Below are positions 22,401-33,881 of a DNA stretch of 64,000 nucleotides, in pieces. The stretch comes from Cytidiella melzeri (Eukaryota; Basidiomycota; Agaricomycetes; Polyporales; Irpicaceae), in NCBI GenBank assembly GCA_022592445.1, contig JABYQR010000074.1:62001-126000 (forward strand), written 5' to 3'. Within the stretch, counting starts at the first letter, position 1. Each line of letters starts with the position of its first letter. A program made the position numbers and the translations under genes. A model generated the notes under the pieces. That model made no database searches and was not told the origin of the DNA. It was given only the letters and a program-made list of their open reading frames with translations.

Positions 22401-25400
22401 ATGCGCCCTCGTCCAGGACCTTCGTTGCCGCGCTCAATAATTGAGGAGCTAGACACAGAATCAGGCAAGTAACTGAGTACCTTGGAATGATCTCATTCTC
22501 TTGTAACTCAAGCGCATAACTAGCTAACAATGGTCACCGGAAGGGCGGACGACAAAAACTTTCCCGTAAGGATGTTCGCAAGCAGGAACGAGAGCAAAAG
22601 AAGCAGCGAAAGGCAGAGTTCTTTAGCTCTAGTCACCCCCATCATGCAAAACGACATGCTGAGGATGAACATATCGACTCACCTAGTCGCAAACGAGCGA
22701 GGCTGTCGGAGGTAAAAGAGTCAACCAAGCAGACGGGGCAGAAGCCTTCGAAGCATAAGACGCACCACTTCAAACCTTCATCGCAGGAGTCTCATGAGCC
22801 ACAGCGCATAGCTAACAAAGAGCCACACTCGAAGCCAGAAACGGCTCTGGAGAAGCTTGCGCGCAAGAAGTCAGGACTCGATGCGGGTGGATTGCCGAAA
22901 GCGCCTCAGTCCCAGCAGGAGCAACAAGAAGATGCTTACATACGATATCTGGAATCCAAACTTGGCTGGGCGAAGGGTGGTGCTCGAACCTCCAAGTACG
23001 GGAAGGGAATAGAGGATGACGGCTTGGACGGTATGTCTAGAATAATGTTGAGCCGATATGTTCTGATAGGTACACACTGAACAGACCTCTTGGCCGACAT
23101 TGATTCTATCGAGACGTCGATATTTTCGACTTCGAAGGTCGGTCCGTTTTCGCAAAACTCGAATGACAGTACATCTTACTAGGTATCATAGCCCACAATA
23201 CGGCTTGAGGAAGATGACGAGCTGCAGAAAAAGTCGGGGACTGAAGGCGAACATAGTGCTGGCGGAGAGGAGGAGGAGGAGGAGGAGGAGAAAGAGTACG
23301 CTGAGAGCGAAAATGAGAAGGATGCAGACGAACAAGAGGAAGAGGAGATTGCAGAGGATAGCGATGACGACCATGCAGGTGACAGTGATGAAGATGAGTG
23401 GGGAGGTATTGGCGAAAATTCAACCGCTGCCGTAGAGAAGGAACCTCCAGAAAGCGAAACTTCTACTAAGGCACCTCTCTCTGGTGAGATATGACTGGCC
23501 CTCAAACCTACAGACTTCTGATCACGGTATAGGTGTAGCCTATGTTCCTCCTCACATGCGCAAATCCGCGAATGAAACGCAGTCGGAGAGCCAGATAAAG
23601 CTCACACGTCAGCTGAAGGGTTTACTCAACAGGATGAGCGAGCAGAATATGTCAACCATTTTGGATAGCATGGAAGAGATATATAGAAATCAACGGCGGC
23701 ACGGTGAGTCCAGTTTCGCTGAAGGGCTGACGTGGGGCATGTCCAACTCAGCTTGTGTTCAGATGTGTCTTCGACTATCACGACGCTGATCATTGATGGC
23801 ATCTCCTCGCACTCCATGTTGCTCGACAGTTATGTCGTATTGCACGCTGCCTTCATCGCAACTCTACACAAGATGGTTGGCGTAGAATTTGGTCAGTGTC
23901 CTTAGCAGATTCTGCGAAGTACTTGCTGACGTGACGACATCCAGCTGCTCACTTCGTTCAGAATGTTGTGGCATCATACGAGCGGCATTTTCTCGTGCTA
24001 CAGAACTCTGCTGCTGATCCAGCTGGCGACGAGATTCTAGGAAAGGAGTGTTCAAACATGATCGTACTTCTCTCTGAGCTGTACAACTTCCAGGTCATTT
24101 CATGCTCACTGGTGTATGACATCATCCGAGGACTTTTGGACGGTGAACTTACCGAGTTTAAAGTGGAATTGTTGCTAAAGATAGTACGGAGTGCGTACAG
24201 TGCTTCTCATTGCATCTGCGCGATATGCTGACTAGGATGTGCTGTGTAGATTCTGGTCAACAGCTCAGAGTGGATGATCCGTCAGCGCTGAAGGACATCG
24301 TTGAGATCGTGCACTCAAAATTGCCTGCCAACCAGCATGAAATGAGGTGAGTGCAATCTACCATGATTATACACGCACATCGCTGACTCCCTCCGTTCAG
24401 CTCACGATCTAGGTTCATGGTCGAAACTTTGACGAACTTGAAGAATAACAAGTTCAAGAAAGGCACAGCTGGCGGCCAAGGTGCTCATGCGGTAGAGCGT
24501 ATGAAGAAGTACCTCTCAGGTCTCAGCAAGAAACGTCACTGTGAGTATAGAAATATCGTACTGTAATGCATCAGTCATCTAATTGAATGCAGTGATGGCG
24601 CACGAACCTTTGCGCGTCAGGCTGGCCGATCTGCACTCAGCTGAGACGAAGGGCAAATGGTGGCTGGTTGGTGCTGCATGGGGCGGCGATCCGCTTCTCG
24701 ACCGACAAGATGAGATACGGCAGAAATCGAACACACAAGCCAGCTCCGCTGAAAACGTTCTGCTCAAGCTGGCAAAGAAGCAAGGCATGAACACAGATAT
24801 CCGCCGCAGTATCTTTGTTGTCCTCATGAGCAGCGAGGTAAGATTATTTTTTCTCCACTGAGCGAAGGATACTGAGGTGTGAAAATAGGATTACGTGGAC
24901 GCTTGTGAACGTCTGTCGCAGCTCAAGCTGACAGAAGTGCAGCAGCGAGAGATCATCCGTGTTCTTCTGCACTGCTGTGGCAACGTACGTCTGCAGCTCT
25001 AATGTGACTGACATTCTCTAATAACGCAACACAGGAGAAGTCTTATAACCCTTACTATGCTTTCGTCGCGCAGCAGCTCTGCAGAACTTCTCATTCATAC
25101 ATCGTAACACTCCAATTCTGCCTGTGGGACTTCCTTCGCGACCTGGGAGAATCAAACGTAGGCGGACTGGCAGTGCTGAAGAATCTAAAGGACGATGTTG
25201 CGAGCTTCGAAGTAGGCAAAATCTCAAGCACCCGTTCAAGGAATGTTGCTAGGGCCTATGCGTGGTGGCTTGCGAAAGACGCGTGCACCTTGGCCATTCT
25301 CAAGGTCTGGTTCAGCATCAGGATTGTATTCCCGTTATTGACATGCGGTTTTGAAGCCTGTCGATTTTACTGACTTGAAGCCGCAAACGCACCAATTCTT

Positions 25401-25683
25401 CACCGAGTTATTCGCGCATCTCCTTATCGACACCCAGCTACCCACGCCGCTACTTAACTTGAATCCCAAGGACTTTCCTCTTTCGAGAAACAGAGGGCCT
25501 CTGGAGGAGGTTTTTATCAAGGCCACAAAGGTCGAGACGCTTGCCCTTGGTGTGGCTTATTTTTTGGATCACACGTTCAGGCAGAGCAGAGGCGAGGAGG
25601 ACTCTTCGGGCTTCATCAATTGGGCCACGAAGGTGGCAGTAGAAACGCTTCGCACAGGTATTGATGTGATAGCAGCAATATGA
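22401..25683 (+). CDS. SGD1: NOM1/SGD1-like nucleolar MIF4G-MA3 protein
   Basis: Thirteen exons: 22401-22464, 22524-23030, 23085-23137, 23192-23483, 23533-23703, 23763-23891, 23945-24190, 24250-24346, 24401-24540, 24593-24837, 24889-24984, 25035-25304 and 25357-25683. They encode about 878 residues, normal for the family. A Lys-rich N-terminus (RKDVRKQEREQKKQR) is followed by LARKKSGL and YIRYLESKLGW..G, then an acidic Glu/Asp run. The MIF4G domain starts at VAYVPPHMRK and runs to about residue 540; the MA3 domain lies around 620-760 (NTDIRRSIFVVLMSSEDYVDA). Yeast Sgd1 and human NOM1 act in the nucleolus in 40S ribosome maturation, with NOM1 binding eIF4AIII; this role is carried over by homology. 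Intron 1 appears to be GC-AG. The last exon may instead be cut at 25657 and spliced to downstream sequence. Confidence 0.88.
22465..22523 (+). other. GC-AG intron in the NOM1/SGD1 gene
   Basis: The donor reads TCAG|GCAAGT and the acceptor aactag. It is the only solution that joins the ATG exon in frame to the Lys-rich exon. The exon-side match to the GC-donor consensus AG|GCAAGT is perfect. Confidence 0.7.
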
Positions 25684-25741
25684 TTAAGTCACAGCCGCAG
25701 ATCCTGTACTATCGCTACGCTTGTTAGGCAAATCAGGAGAA

Positions 25742-26685
25742 TCATACAGGCTTCTGGAAGGCGATCGTCGAGTAGACGTTCCCTTGTTGCCCGCCAAATG
25801 AGAATTTCGGCCAGGCTACTTTCGAACTACGGATTCGTACATCTGGAATTAGCTCAGGGGCATATGGTGACATATCACTGAATACATACTGATACTGCAA
25901 CCCAGTTTCGGGCGAGGCAAATCTCGAGATGAGCTCTTCCTCTGTGAAGTTACACGCTACTATGCGTGAGACCACATAACGGTTTTGGTTGCATGTCTAT
26001 ATATTACTCACAAGTAATCAAGAAATATCCTCCTGGATTTACAATGTAACCGATTCGTGGGGGATAATCAGCTGCGGGAGTCTTGCCAGAGTCATCCTTC
26101 TCAGCCAAGGCGATTGCATCGAAGGTACCTTTATCGAGTACAAGATCCCATGTCACCACTTCCTGTCCTGCATGTTGTGTGCCTGGTAGACCCTGCGGAT
26201 AGGCGTGTAAAAAATCACATTCTTCGAAGCTGACTGCACTCGCTCCGTCTCCTTTGGATGCACCAATCGCTCGTGCAAGTCTCACGGCATCGGTGCTGTA
26301 GTCCACGCCAAGAAGATGTGCGGCGTCATACCCGGCGGCGTGAAGAGCAAAGAGAAGTGTGCCGTTGCCTGAGCCAATTTCGATGGTGGTGGGTGATGGC
26401 TCCTTCGCTATGTGGTCTTGCACCCAAGCAACCATCTTCTCGACGCTGTCCCCTCCGAACCTAAATACGTGTGAGATGCATACTACGAGAGATATTCAAA
26501 CATGCGTACCAAATCTCGCCTTCGTCGCCTATCTCCTCAAAATTAGCCAGCTCCCTCGAGTAGACATCGTCCCAGCTACACAGACGATTGGATATTACTG
26601 TAGAAAGCCTTGAGAGACGAGCTTACTGGTCTTTTGTTCCCAGCTTGGAGGGGCTCAAGTCCGAGCCTGTACTTTCTGACAACAT
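25742..26685 (-). CDS. EFM4: EFM4/METTL10-type protein-lysine methyltransferase
   Basis: Four exons, complement(join(25742-25956, 26012-26460, 26510-26575, 26627-26685)), encode 262 residues. The N-terminal signature SKLGTKDHWDDVYSREL and FEEIGDEGEIWFG is diagnostic. The SAM-binding motif I is IEIGSGNGTLL, near residue 66. The post-I acidic position is LLGVDYS and motif IV is WDLVLDKGTFDAI. ITSCNFTEEEL is completed by the last splice junction. Family members (yeast Efm4/See1, human METTL10/EEF1AKMT2) methylate a lysine of elongation factor eEF1A in the cytosol. Its stop lies 58 bp from the NOM1 stop on the other strand, so the two transcripts probably overlap at their 3' ends. Confidence 0.9.
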
Positions 26686-26915
26686 CGAGAGGGTTGAGAA
26701 CAAATCACACCTGCTTAGTCAGCAGTGCTGCTCGTCACTTATAATCGGGATATGTGAGAACCTTGCGTTGAGAGCACGAGAGCAGGGGATACAATTATAT
26801 GAAAGTACAATATGTAGATGTGAGTGTAGCATGGGCTAATGCCTGTGCGCAAATGATGAGCCATGGAACAGTAGGTGAAAAAGCAAGTGAACACACCGGA
26901 ACGAAGGTGCCCATG

Positions 26916-27287
26916 TTACCTTGCTCTTCCGTCTGTCTTTTCCAACATATCCTTTGCCTCGTTGATCTTACTGGCAAGGTATGGTGAACCGCCACGATCT
27001 GGGTGATTTGCAAGCATGATATGCCGGTGCGCGTCCTTCAACTTGTTTCGTATCAGAGGGCCGTCTCTGTTGTGCCAAATAGATGGTCAGTAGTGCTGGT
27101 GCACGACTAAAGCTAGGCGTCCGCACTTCAACCCAAGGATGGCGATAGCTTCCCTCCTGTCCATTTTCGCCTTGAAACCTCCTTTGACCCATTCCTCTGC
27201 CGCCTTCTTCCCGGCTCTCTGAAGCAGGCTGCGTCCAGCTATAGCTGCAGCGATGGCACTGACGCCAATAATGACTGGAGTAGCCAT
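26916..27287 (-). CDS. PAM18: TIM14/PAM18-type mitochondrial import J-protein
   Basis: Two exons, complement(join(26916-27066, 27127-27287)), encode 103 residues. A hydrophobic N-terminus ([20 protein letters not shown]) serves as signal and membrane anchor. The compact J domain follows the type III pattern: [45 protein letters not shown], with the HPD tripeptide intact. Length and order match small DNAJC19/Tim14 proteins. Tim14 stimulates mitochondrial Hsp70 at the TIM23 channel on the inner membrane. The gene points away from the next helicase gene. Confidence 0.9.
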
Positions 27288-28018
27288 TGAAATACCACGC
27301 CGAGTTGATCTGCCAGGTCCTTGACAGAGTTATGAATTAGTGGAGGAGATGTGGACGCAAGGGAGACGGAGGCTGACAGGCGCTGACGGAGGCCTGCGTG
27401 TGTGACTACGGTGACCACTGTAGTCATGTCACTGTGACATTACGAGCTTCAGCGCTAGCCTGCGGCCGCACTCGTTGTCTCTTTACCTCCATCTGAATTT
27501 GAATGAATATCGTTCATTCTTTAGGTCTACATACGCACAGCTCTGGTGGCCATCCAGCCGAATGAGCTGCCACTGGTTGACTCACAAAAAGGTGGCATGA
27601 CTATGCGCACGGCTAATAAGCCATGATCATAGCCAAATCATCGCCCATTGGTTGTTTCGTGATGCTAGTGAACTACACGTAGTACAAACCAGCACGCCGT
27701 CACTTTCTCCCTAGCAGTAAGTAGCTCCTCATTCTTTGTGGCAATTCAATCCATCTGTCACAGGTTGAGACAATGGGCCTCTTCATCAAATGCCGCAATC
27801 AGGCTGCAGGCAAAATTGCCGTGACAGGACCGAAGTGCGTTCTTTGACTACTGCACTCGTTAGCAAGCCACTCGTTGCGTTTGTCCCATGGCCAATGCGT
27901 ATATTAGGGTCTTGAAGCTCACTACAGCGCCTCGTGTCGGTGATTTCCGCCCTACTTATAAAGACCAACTTGATTCAGCGGACCTCCCCCCGAGAGCTTC
28001 ACCAACTACTGGAACAAG
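27288..28018. other. Divergent intergenic region
   Basis: This 0.73-kb region lies between TIM14 (minus) and the first helicase (plus). A small open frame at about 27774-27850 is not supported as a gene. Confidence 0.4.
27957..27963 (+). promoter_or_regulatory. TATA-like box of SF1 helicase copy 1
   Basis: TATAAAG lies 56 nt upstream of the ATG at 28019, a usual distance for a fungal core promoter. Confidence 0.5.
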
Positions 28019-30764
28019 ATGAGCAGGAGGGAGTATTCGGTGCGCCCGAACCTGTTTCTTGACTTCCGCGGGGATCTTCAAGTCACCGTGCTACGCGAAG
28101 CAGAGCTCAACGCAAGTATCATCAACGCTTTCTTGTCCTCCGCCACATCAGATGTTGTCGCCGTCGCCGCATCATACGGGCACAAGAGCATCCTATCTGC
28201 CCTCGCATTGTCGACGAACATGCGCTGCCTTCACATACTGTTCTCGACACAATCTGGAAAGCCTAAGCAGAAGCCGAAATTGCGCGCGCCACATGACGCA
28301 AGGAAGCTCCTGCAAGACAGGATTCTATGTAATACTTCCTACACGAAGCTCACTCTGGACGCGGAGAGAGTTGCTTGTGCCCTATTTTTTGACTATGGGC
28401 TCAAGATTGTTGGTCTTATTGATGCTCAGAGCCTGCTGACCCGGAAATCATCGCGAAGGTCTATCAGCCTTCTTCTCCACCTCTTAGGAGGCGAGCAGAA
28501 AGTAGACAGACAGACGGTGCTCAACGTCTTCGACAGGAGGCTTCGAGGAGACAAGGACGAGAGGGCTGTTGTGCTGCGCGCGTGGGCCACAGGGCGAATC
28601 AGTGTCGGCGGTGCCTACGCTACAAGCATCTCGGCTGTCTCTCCTATAGACACGAAGTCGTTGGACGAAAAGGTAAGTAGCCTTGTACTGCATTTGGTCG
28701 TCTTGATCAGCGTGTAACCTCTCCTTCCCAGCTACTTATGGCTATGGCAAAGTGTGTGCGAGATGCTGACCAACTGGAAGCACTGAAGCCCACCAAGATC
28801 AAGAACGACGTCGGCGCAAAGTTCTCCAGCGAAACTGGACAATTGAATGTCACGCTCGAACGATTTACAACTCGAATGCGGAGGGGAGAAAGACAGGCAA
28901 GAATCAGCGTAAGTTTCTACGAAGGTCATATCTGACAGTCACCTTGCAGCAAATCGTTGTGGAGACATCCATGAAGGGACGCAAACCCGTTCAATCGAGG
29001 GGAAAGGTGGTCAATGTTAGAGGCAAAAACGCGGTACTCAATTTATCGCTCAGTACGCAGGACGCCGCCATGGCAAAGATACGAAATGTGTACACAATTG
29101 GCCCAGGAGATCCTACCAATGCGGAGCTTTCACGTATTTCCGCAGTTCTTGGAACCTTGCAGCGAACCAACACTTTCCTATTCCAACCGCTGGCTTGCCG
29201 AATTTATCTTGGAGTTAGCAAAGTTGACGGTAGTGCATACCACACCTTGAAGCCCGTTATTCACTACAATCGTCCCCTCAACGACGCCCAAAGCAAAGCT
29301 GTGAAACACATTCTTTCTGGCGAGTCAGCTAAGGCGATCACCATGGTGCATGGCCCTCCTGGAGCTGGCAAAACGTCGGTCGTTGCGGCAAGCGTGTTGA
29401 GCATGGCCGCCATCCCTTCATACATGACGAAACACGGTGTGTGGCTGGTCGCCCAGTCAAATGTAGCCGTGAAGAACATGGCGGAGAAGTTGGTGGAAGT
29501 GGGATTCCATGCCTTCAAGCTCCTTGTTTCGCACGATTTTCACTTTGACTGGTAAGCAGTGCTCGCAACCCCTGCCACTGTGTATTCTGACATTGCAGTA
29601 TTATTAGGCACGAACACCTTTACGGCCACGTTCTCGCTTCGAACCTCATCCGCTCCGACCAGTTTCCACACCACGACTCGGATACTATTACCAAGCTGGC
29701 GGGTTCTCGGGTAATTTTGTGCTCGCTGAGCATGTTCTCCAGCCCACGCATCGTCAGCTGTGGGTTTACCCGGATTGTACCAGTCAACGTGGTCATCGTG
29801 GACGAGGCCAGCCAAATTGAAGTCGGGGACTACCTACCACTCTTGACTATATTTGCACAGACTGTGAAAAAACTGGTCTTCATTGGTGACGACAAGCAAC
29901 GTGAGATCCTCTAGCAGAATGCTGCTGAATCTGATCGCTCACTCCCTTTCTTCAGTGGCTCCGTTCGGTCAAGACGATCTGGGAACTCTTCGAAGCATTT
30001 TTGAGATGGCAAACTTCCGCAAAGACGCCATTTTCCTCGACACACAGTGTACGTATGTCGGCTGTGATCCCTTGTCATAGCTCACTATGCTGCGCAGACC
30101 GCATGCCAACGCCTATTGGCAACTTCATCTCTGGACGTGTATACTCCAGTCGCTTGAAGTCGCAGCACAACATCCACGATCTCTCTTGCTGCAAATTCGT
30201 TGACGTGGTGAAGGGCGCAGAAACTCGGGCCGGTCACAGCTTCAAGGTGTGCTCACCATCAACCCCACCTAGTTCGTGCAAAACTGACAATACATCTGTT
30301 TAGAATGTCGAGGAAGCGAATTGCGCTGTGCGCATTGCAAAGCGGTACCACAGCGAGGGGAAGACATACCGTTTGATCACGCCGTACGACGGTCAGCGCT
30401 CTCTTATTGAGACATTGCTCAAGAACGCGGGTATTCCCTGGGAAGATCGATGCTTCAACGTTGACTCGTTTCAAGGTGCGCTGTCTTTGATTCACGTATG
30501 CTCCATGCTCAACGGCCCTTCGTTCTAGGCAACGAAGCGGACTATATCATAATTTCAGTCGTACGTACGGAGAAGGTCGGATTCTTGAGCAATCGCCGTC
30601 GCAGCAACGTCATGCTGTCGCGCTGCAAACGCGGTATGATCATTTGCACAAGCCGCACATTTGTCAATGGCAAAGCGTCGTCGACTCTCCTCGGGGACCT
30701 GTGCGCGGAGTGGGGCAGTGCGGCTTGGTTGAGCTTGCAAGACATCTTGGCGGGTAATTTCTAG
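28019..30764 (+). CDS. UPF1-like SF1 helicase with exonuclease-like N-terminal domain, copy 1
   Basis: Eight exons (28019-28672, 28732-28908, 28950-29551, 29608-29900, 29956-30048, 30098-30246, 30304-30475, 30529-30764) encode 791 residues. The C-terminal two thirds is a complete SF1 core. It has Walker A GPPGAGKTS near residue 412, AQSNVAVKN, a Walker B/motif II VVIVDEASQ, motif III GDDKQLAP, motif IV QYRMP, motif V VDSFQGNEADYIIISVVR and motif VI RSNVMLSRCKRG. The first 220 residues resemble a 3'-5' exonuclease fold in order: LHILFSTQ, KLLQDRILC, DAERVACALFFDYGLKIVGLIDAQSL, VVLRAWATGR. The usual first D-x-E pair is not evident. The closest known relatives by motif are the UPF1/SDE3/Hrr1 RNA helicases; RNA surveillance or silencing is therefore plausible but inferred. 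A paralogue follows in tandem. Confidence 0.85.
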
Positions 30765-31039
30765 ATTAGCTGGCTGTCATTCTTTCCCGCTATATTTCTG
30801 CTTGACTAGATGAAATAGAAGTGTATAATACCATTGTTGCTGAACCAATGCCTTCGAGACGACAGCTGCTGTATTACTGGTGGGCATCATTTCTTATCAT
30901 CTTCGTGGGAGATCTGCCCTTTTATTGTCTCGGGCCATGCACTGGCAGAAGGGAACGACTTACTCTGTTGGTGCTATCGCGTTCATCCTTAAGACTGGTA
31001 ACCGCCGGTATTGTTTCTTGTCTTCGAGCTTCAACCACC

Positions 31040-33782
31040 ATGGCACCGTCAACTCAGTTCATTGAGCAAAATCTCCTTGATATCCATTCCCGACCCCTCG
31101 TTGTCACCTCGCTATTCGAGACGGAATTATCAGAGGAGAATATCTCGTCGTTTTTCACCGTCAAGACCGTTGGCGACTCTGGCGATGCACCTGTGGTCGC
31201 AGATCCTGTCAACATCGGACTTGCAGGAGGATACACTCCCTCTGGCCTCCTGAACACCCTGGCCGTGTCCGTCGGTTCTACGATACTCTTGATCCAGTTC
31301 AGATCGAAAACGAAGGCCACCGAAGACGCTGTTGTTGCTGCCCGAAAGCTCCTTCAGGACTCTATCCTCTGCCGCTCTCATGTAATCCTTCATGCGTTTA
31401 ATCTTGCGCCACTCGCCCTCAGTCTGTACTGCGACCACGGCCTCCTTCTTGAGGCAGGAGTTGACGTACAGAGCGGGTGCACCTGCAAGAACCCGCGCGA
31501 CCCGGTCGACGCTACGGAGTTCGCGACCGCGTCGACTCAGGCCGCGAAGATATACCGCGATAATATCCGGGACGTGTTTGCGTCCGACATACGCGATCCT
31601 GCGAAGCTGGAGACGTCGCGCAGTCTTGCGTTGAGAGCCTGGCTAGCAGCGTACATTCCGAGCCTCGGGGATATGAGCGAGAGATTGGGAGAGGTTCCGC
31701 GGATTAATACAAGATCAATGTCAGCAGATGTGCGTCAAGTTGTCCGAGCGATCTGTTTTATCATTCACTTACCGATCGATTGCAACTCACGCAGCGACTC
31801 CGATTACTTGGCCAATTCACGAAAACAGGTCAACTCCTAGATTCGAAGCGACCAACGCAGACTGCGCACGACGTCAAACCTATCAGCGCGATAGACACCA
31901 AGGTCAAACTCACATCGGAGCGGTTTCAAACGCGGCTCCGAGCAACAGATGTAAGTCTGATCATTTCATCTTTTGTATTTGAAGGCTGAGACACGTCGCT
32001 GCAAGGGCCGCATTGAGATTGCTGTTGAAGACCGACATGGCGGACAATACACGGTACAGGCGAGCACCCGTGATGTCTCCGGCCGCTTGGGTGTTTTGAA
32101 AGCTGCCGGCGCTGTTGAGGGCAAATCCATCATTGCTGTGGCCTCAGTTGATCCAGACGCACAGACTTTAGCAGAGCAGCGCCGCGATGCTACCATACTC
32201 TCTGTCTTGCAGAGAACCTCTCCGCTGTTTGACAATCCCTTTCTCCGCACCATTTGGCCTGACAGTGATGATGTCATATGGCCTGAAGAAACCTTTCCTG
32301 TCAGCGACACTCCACCGCCTCTCAGCTATCAGCATCCTCTCAATGAGTCTCAGCAGCTTGCTGTGGAGGCTATGCTTTCCCTCACCAACACTTCCCGTAT
32401 TACCGTCATACAAGGTCCACCTGGCAGTGGTAAAACCACTGTTATTGGAGCATTTGTGCAATCAGCTGTGGATGCTGGTTGGAGCGGTATCTGGCTTCTT
32501 GCTCAGTCAAATGTTGCAGTCAAGAACATTGCAGAAAAACTGGGCAAGATAGGATTTGAGGACTGGAGGCTTCTTGTCTCGAAGGACTTCCATCTTGGCT
32601 GGTGAGTTTCACGGTTGGTAAATACCTATTTTGTATTTCTGATAATATATAGGCACGAGCATCTATATCACCAAATCTCATCACGCACAGTTCGCTCAGA
32701 TGACATCAAAAAGGCCTCTCGTGAGCTCAAGGGGATAAAGGTCATCCTTAGCACCTTGAGCATGCTTTCTAATCCCCGAATTGATATGATCACTTCCAAA
32801 ATCCCTGTGAAAATCATGGTGGTGGATGAGGCAAGTCAAATAGCTGTATCTGACTATATTGCCCCTTTAGAATCTTCCAAGACCTTGCAAAAAATATGTT
32901 TCATTGGTGATGACCGGCAGTGTGCGTGTTTCATCTATATCTACCTATTTCATCATTTGAAAGTTGATTATTTTCAGTGCCTCCTTATGGACAGGATGAG
33001 ATTCCTGACCTGCAGAGTATATTTGAAATATCTCACCTTCGTGACAAAGCAAATTTCCTTGATATCCAATGTAAGCACTACAAGAGTCATTTTACAATCT
33101 CAAGACTGAAATTTTGTGGTAGACCGCATGCCTCCACATGTTGGTGATATCATATCAGCAGCTGTCTATGATGGACAGCTTCGTTCAAATCCTGAACACC
33201 CTACATCTGGCCCTGCCTGCTTCTTTGTGGATGTAGCAGAAGGTGCAGAAAAGCAGTGGAAAACTAGCTGGGAGGTAAGAACTTTATTACTTAGTGATTT
33301 ATATTTGCTTATTTGAAATTCAGAATCCACTGGAGTGTGCTGCAGTCATCAAAATAGCAGCCAAGCTCCAGGAAGAAAATGATAGCTTTCGGATTATCAC
33401 TCCATACGAGGCTCAACGCTCAGCAATTGAAAATTGCTTGAAGCAGGAAGGCCTTGGTTGGCAGGATAAGTGCTTCAATGTTGACTCATTTCAAGGTATG
33501 AGAAACAGCTATTCTTGCTGGTATATGTGCTAATTCTTATTAGGAAATGAGGATGACTACATCATCATCTCTGTGGTACGCTCAAAGGACCTGGGCTTTT
33601 TGAAAGACCTGAGACGTACCAATGTCATGCTCACTCGCTGCAAGAGAGGCATGTTCATTTGTACTAGTTGGAACTTCCTTGTAGATGGCAAAGGCTCTAA
33701 CTCTCTTGTAGGGAGAATGGCAGCAGAATGTGGAGATGATGCATGGTTGAGCATGGATGATGTAGAGGCTGGAAACTTCTAG
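31040..33782 (+). CDS. UPF1-like SF1 helicase with exonuclease-like N-terminal domain, copy 2
   Basis: Eight exons (31040-31729, 31795-31950, 31985-32601, 32653-32921, 32978-33070, 33123-33274, 33324-33495, 33544-33782) encode 795 residues. The start ATG sits in a strong context (CCACCATGG). Motifs: Walker A GPPGSGKTT near 425, MVVDEASQ, GDDRQLPP, QYRMP, VDSFQGNEDDYIIISVVR and RTNVMLTRCKRG; the last residues EAGNF match LAGNF of copy 1. The exonuclease-like N-terminus keeps KLLQDSILC, LALSLYCDHGLLLEAGVDVQS and LALRAWLAA. Introns 3-7 fall at the same places as in copy 1, and exons 5 and 7 have identical lengths (93 and 172 nt). Base composition changes sharply inside the gene, from GC-rich at 31501-31560 (40 of 60) to AT-rich at 33301-33360 (22 of 60). 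Intron 2 is only 34 nt. Confidence 0.84.
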
Positions 33783-33881
33783 GGATTCTCAATTCTGTCA
33801 CATAACTTTCGGCACTCTGGTCTATACAGTTTTGAACTGATGAATTACTCTTGGAACATGAAATGATAAGTACATATGAGT

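Noticed and set aside
27774..27850. Short frame MGLFIKC... before the helicase
   Set aside because: About two dozen codons, no conservation visible, far from a supported promoter.
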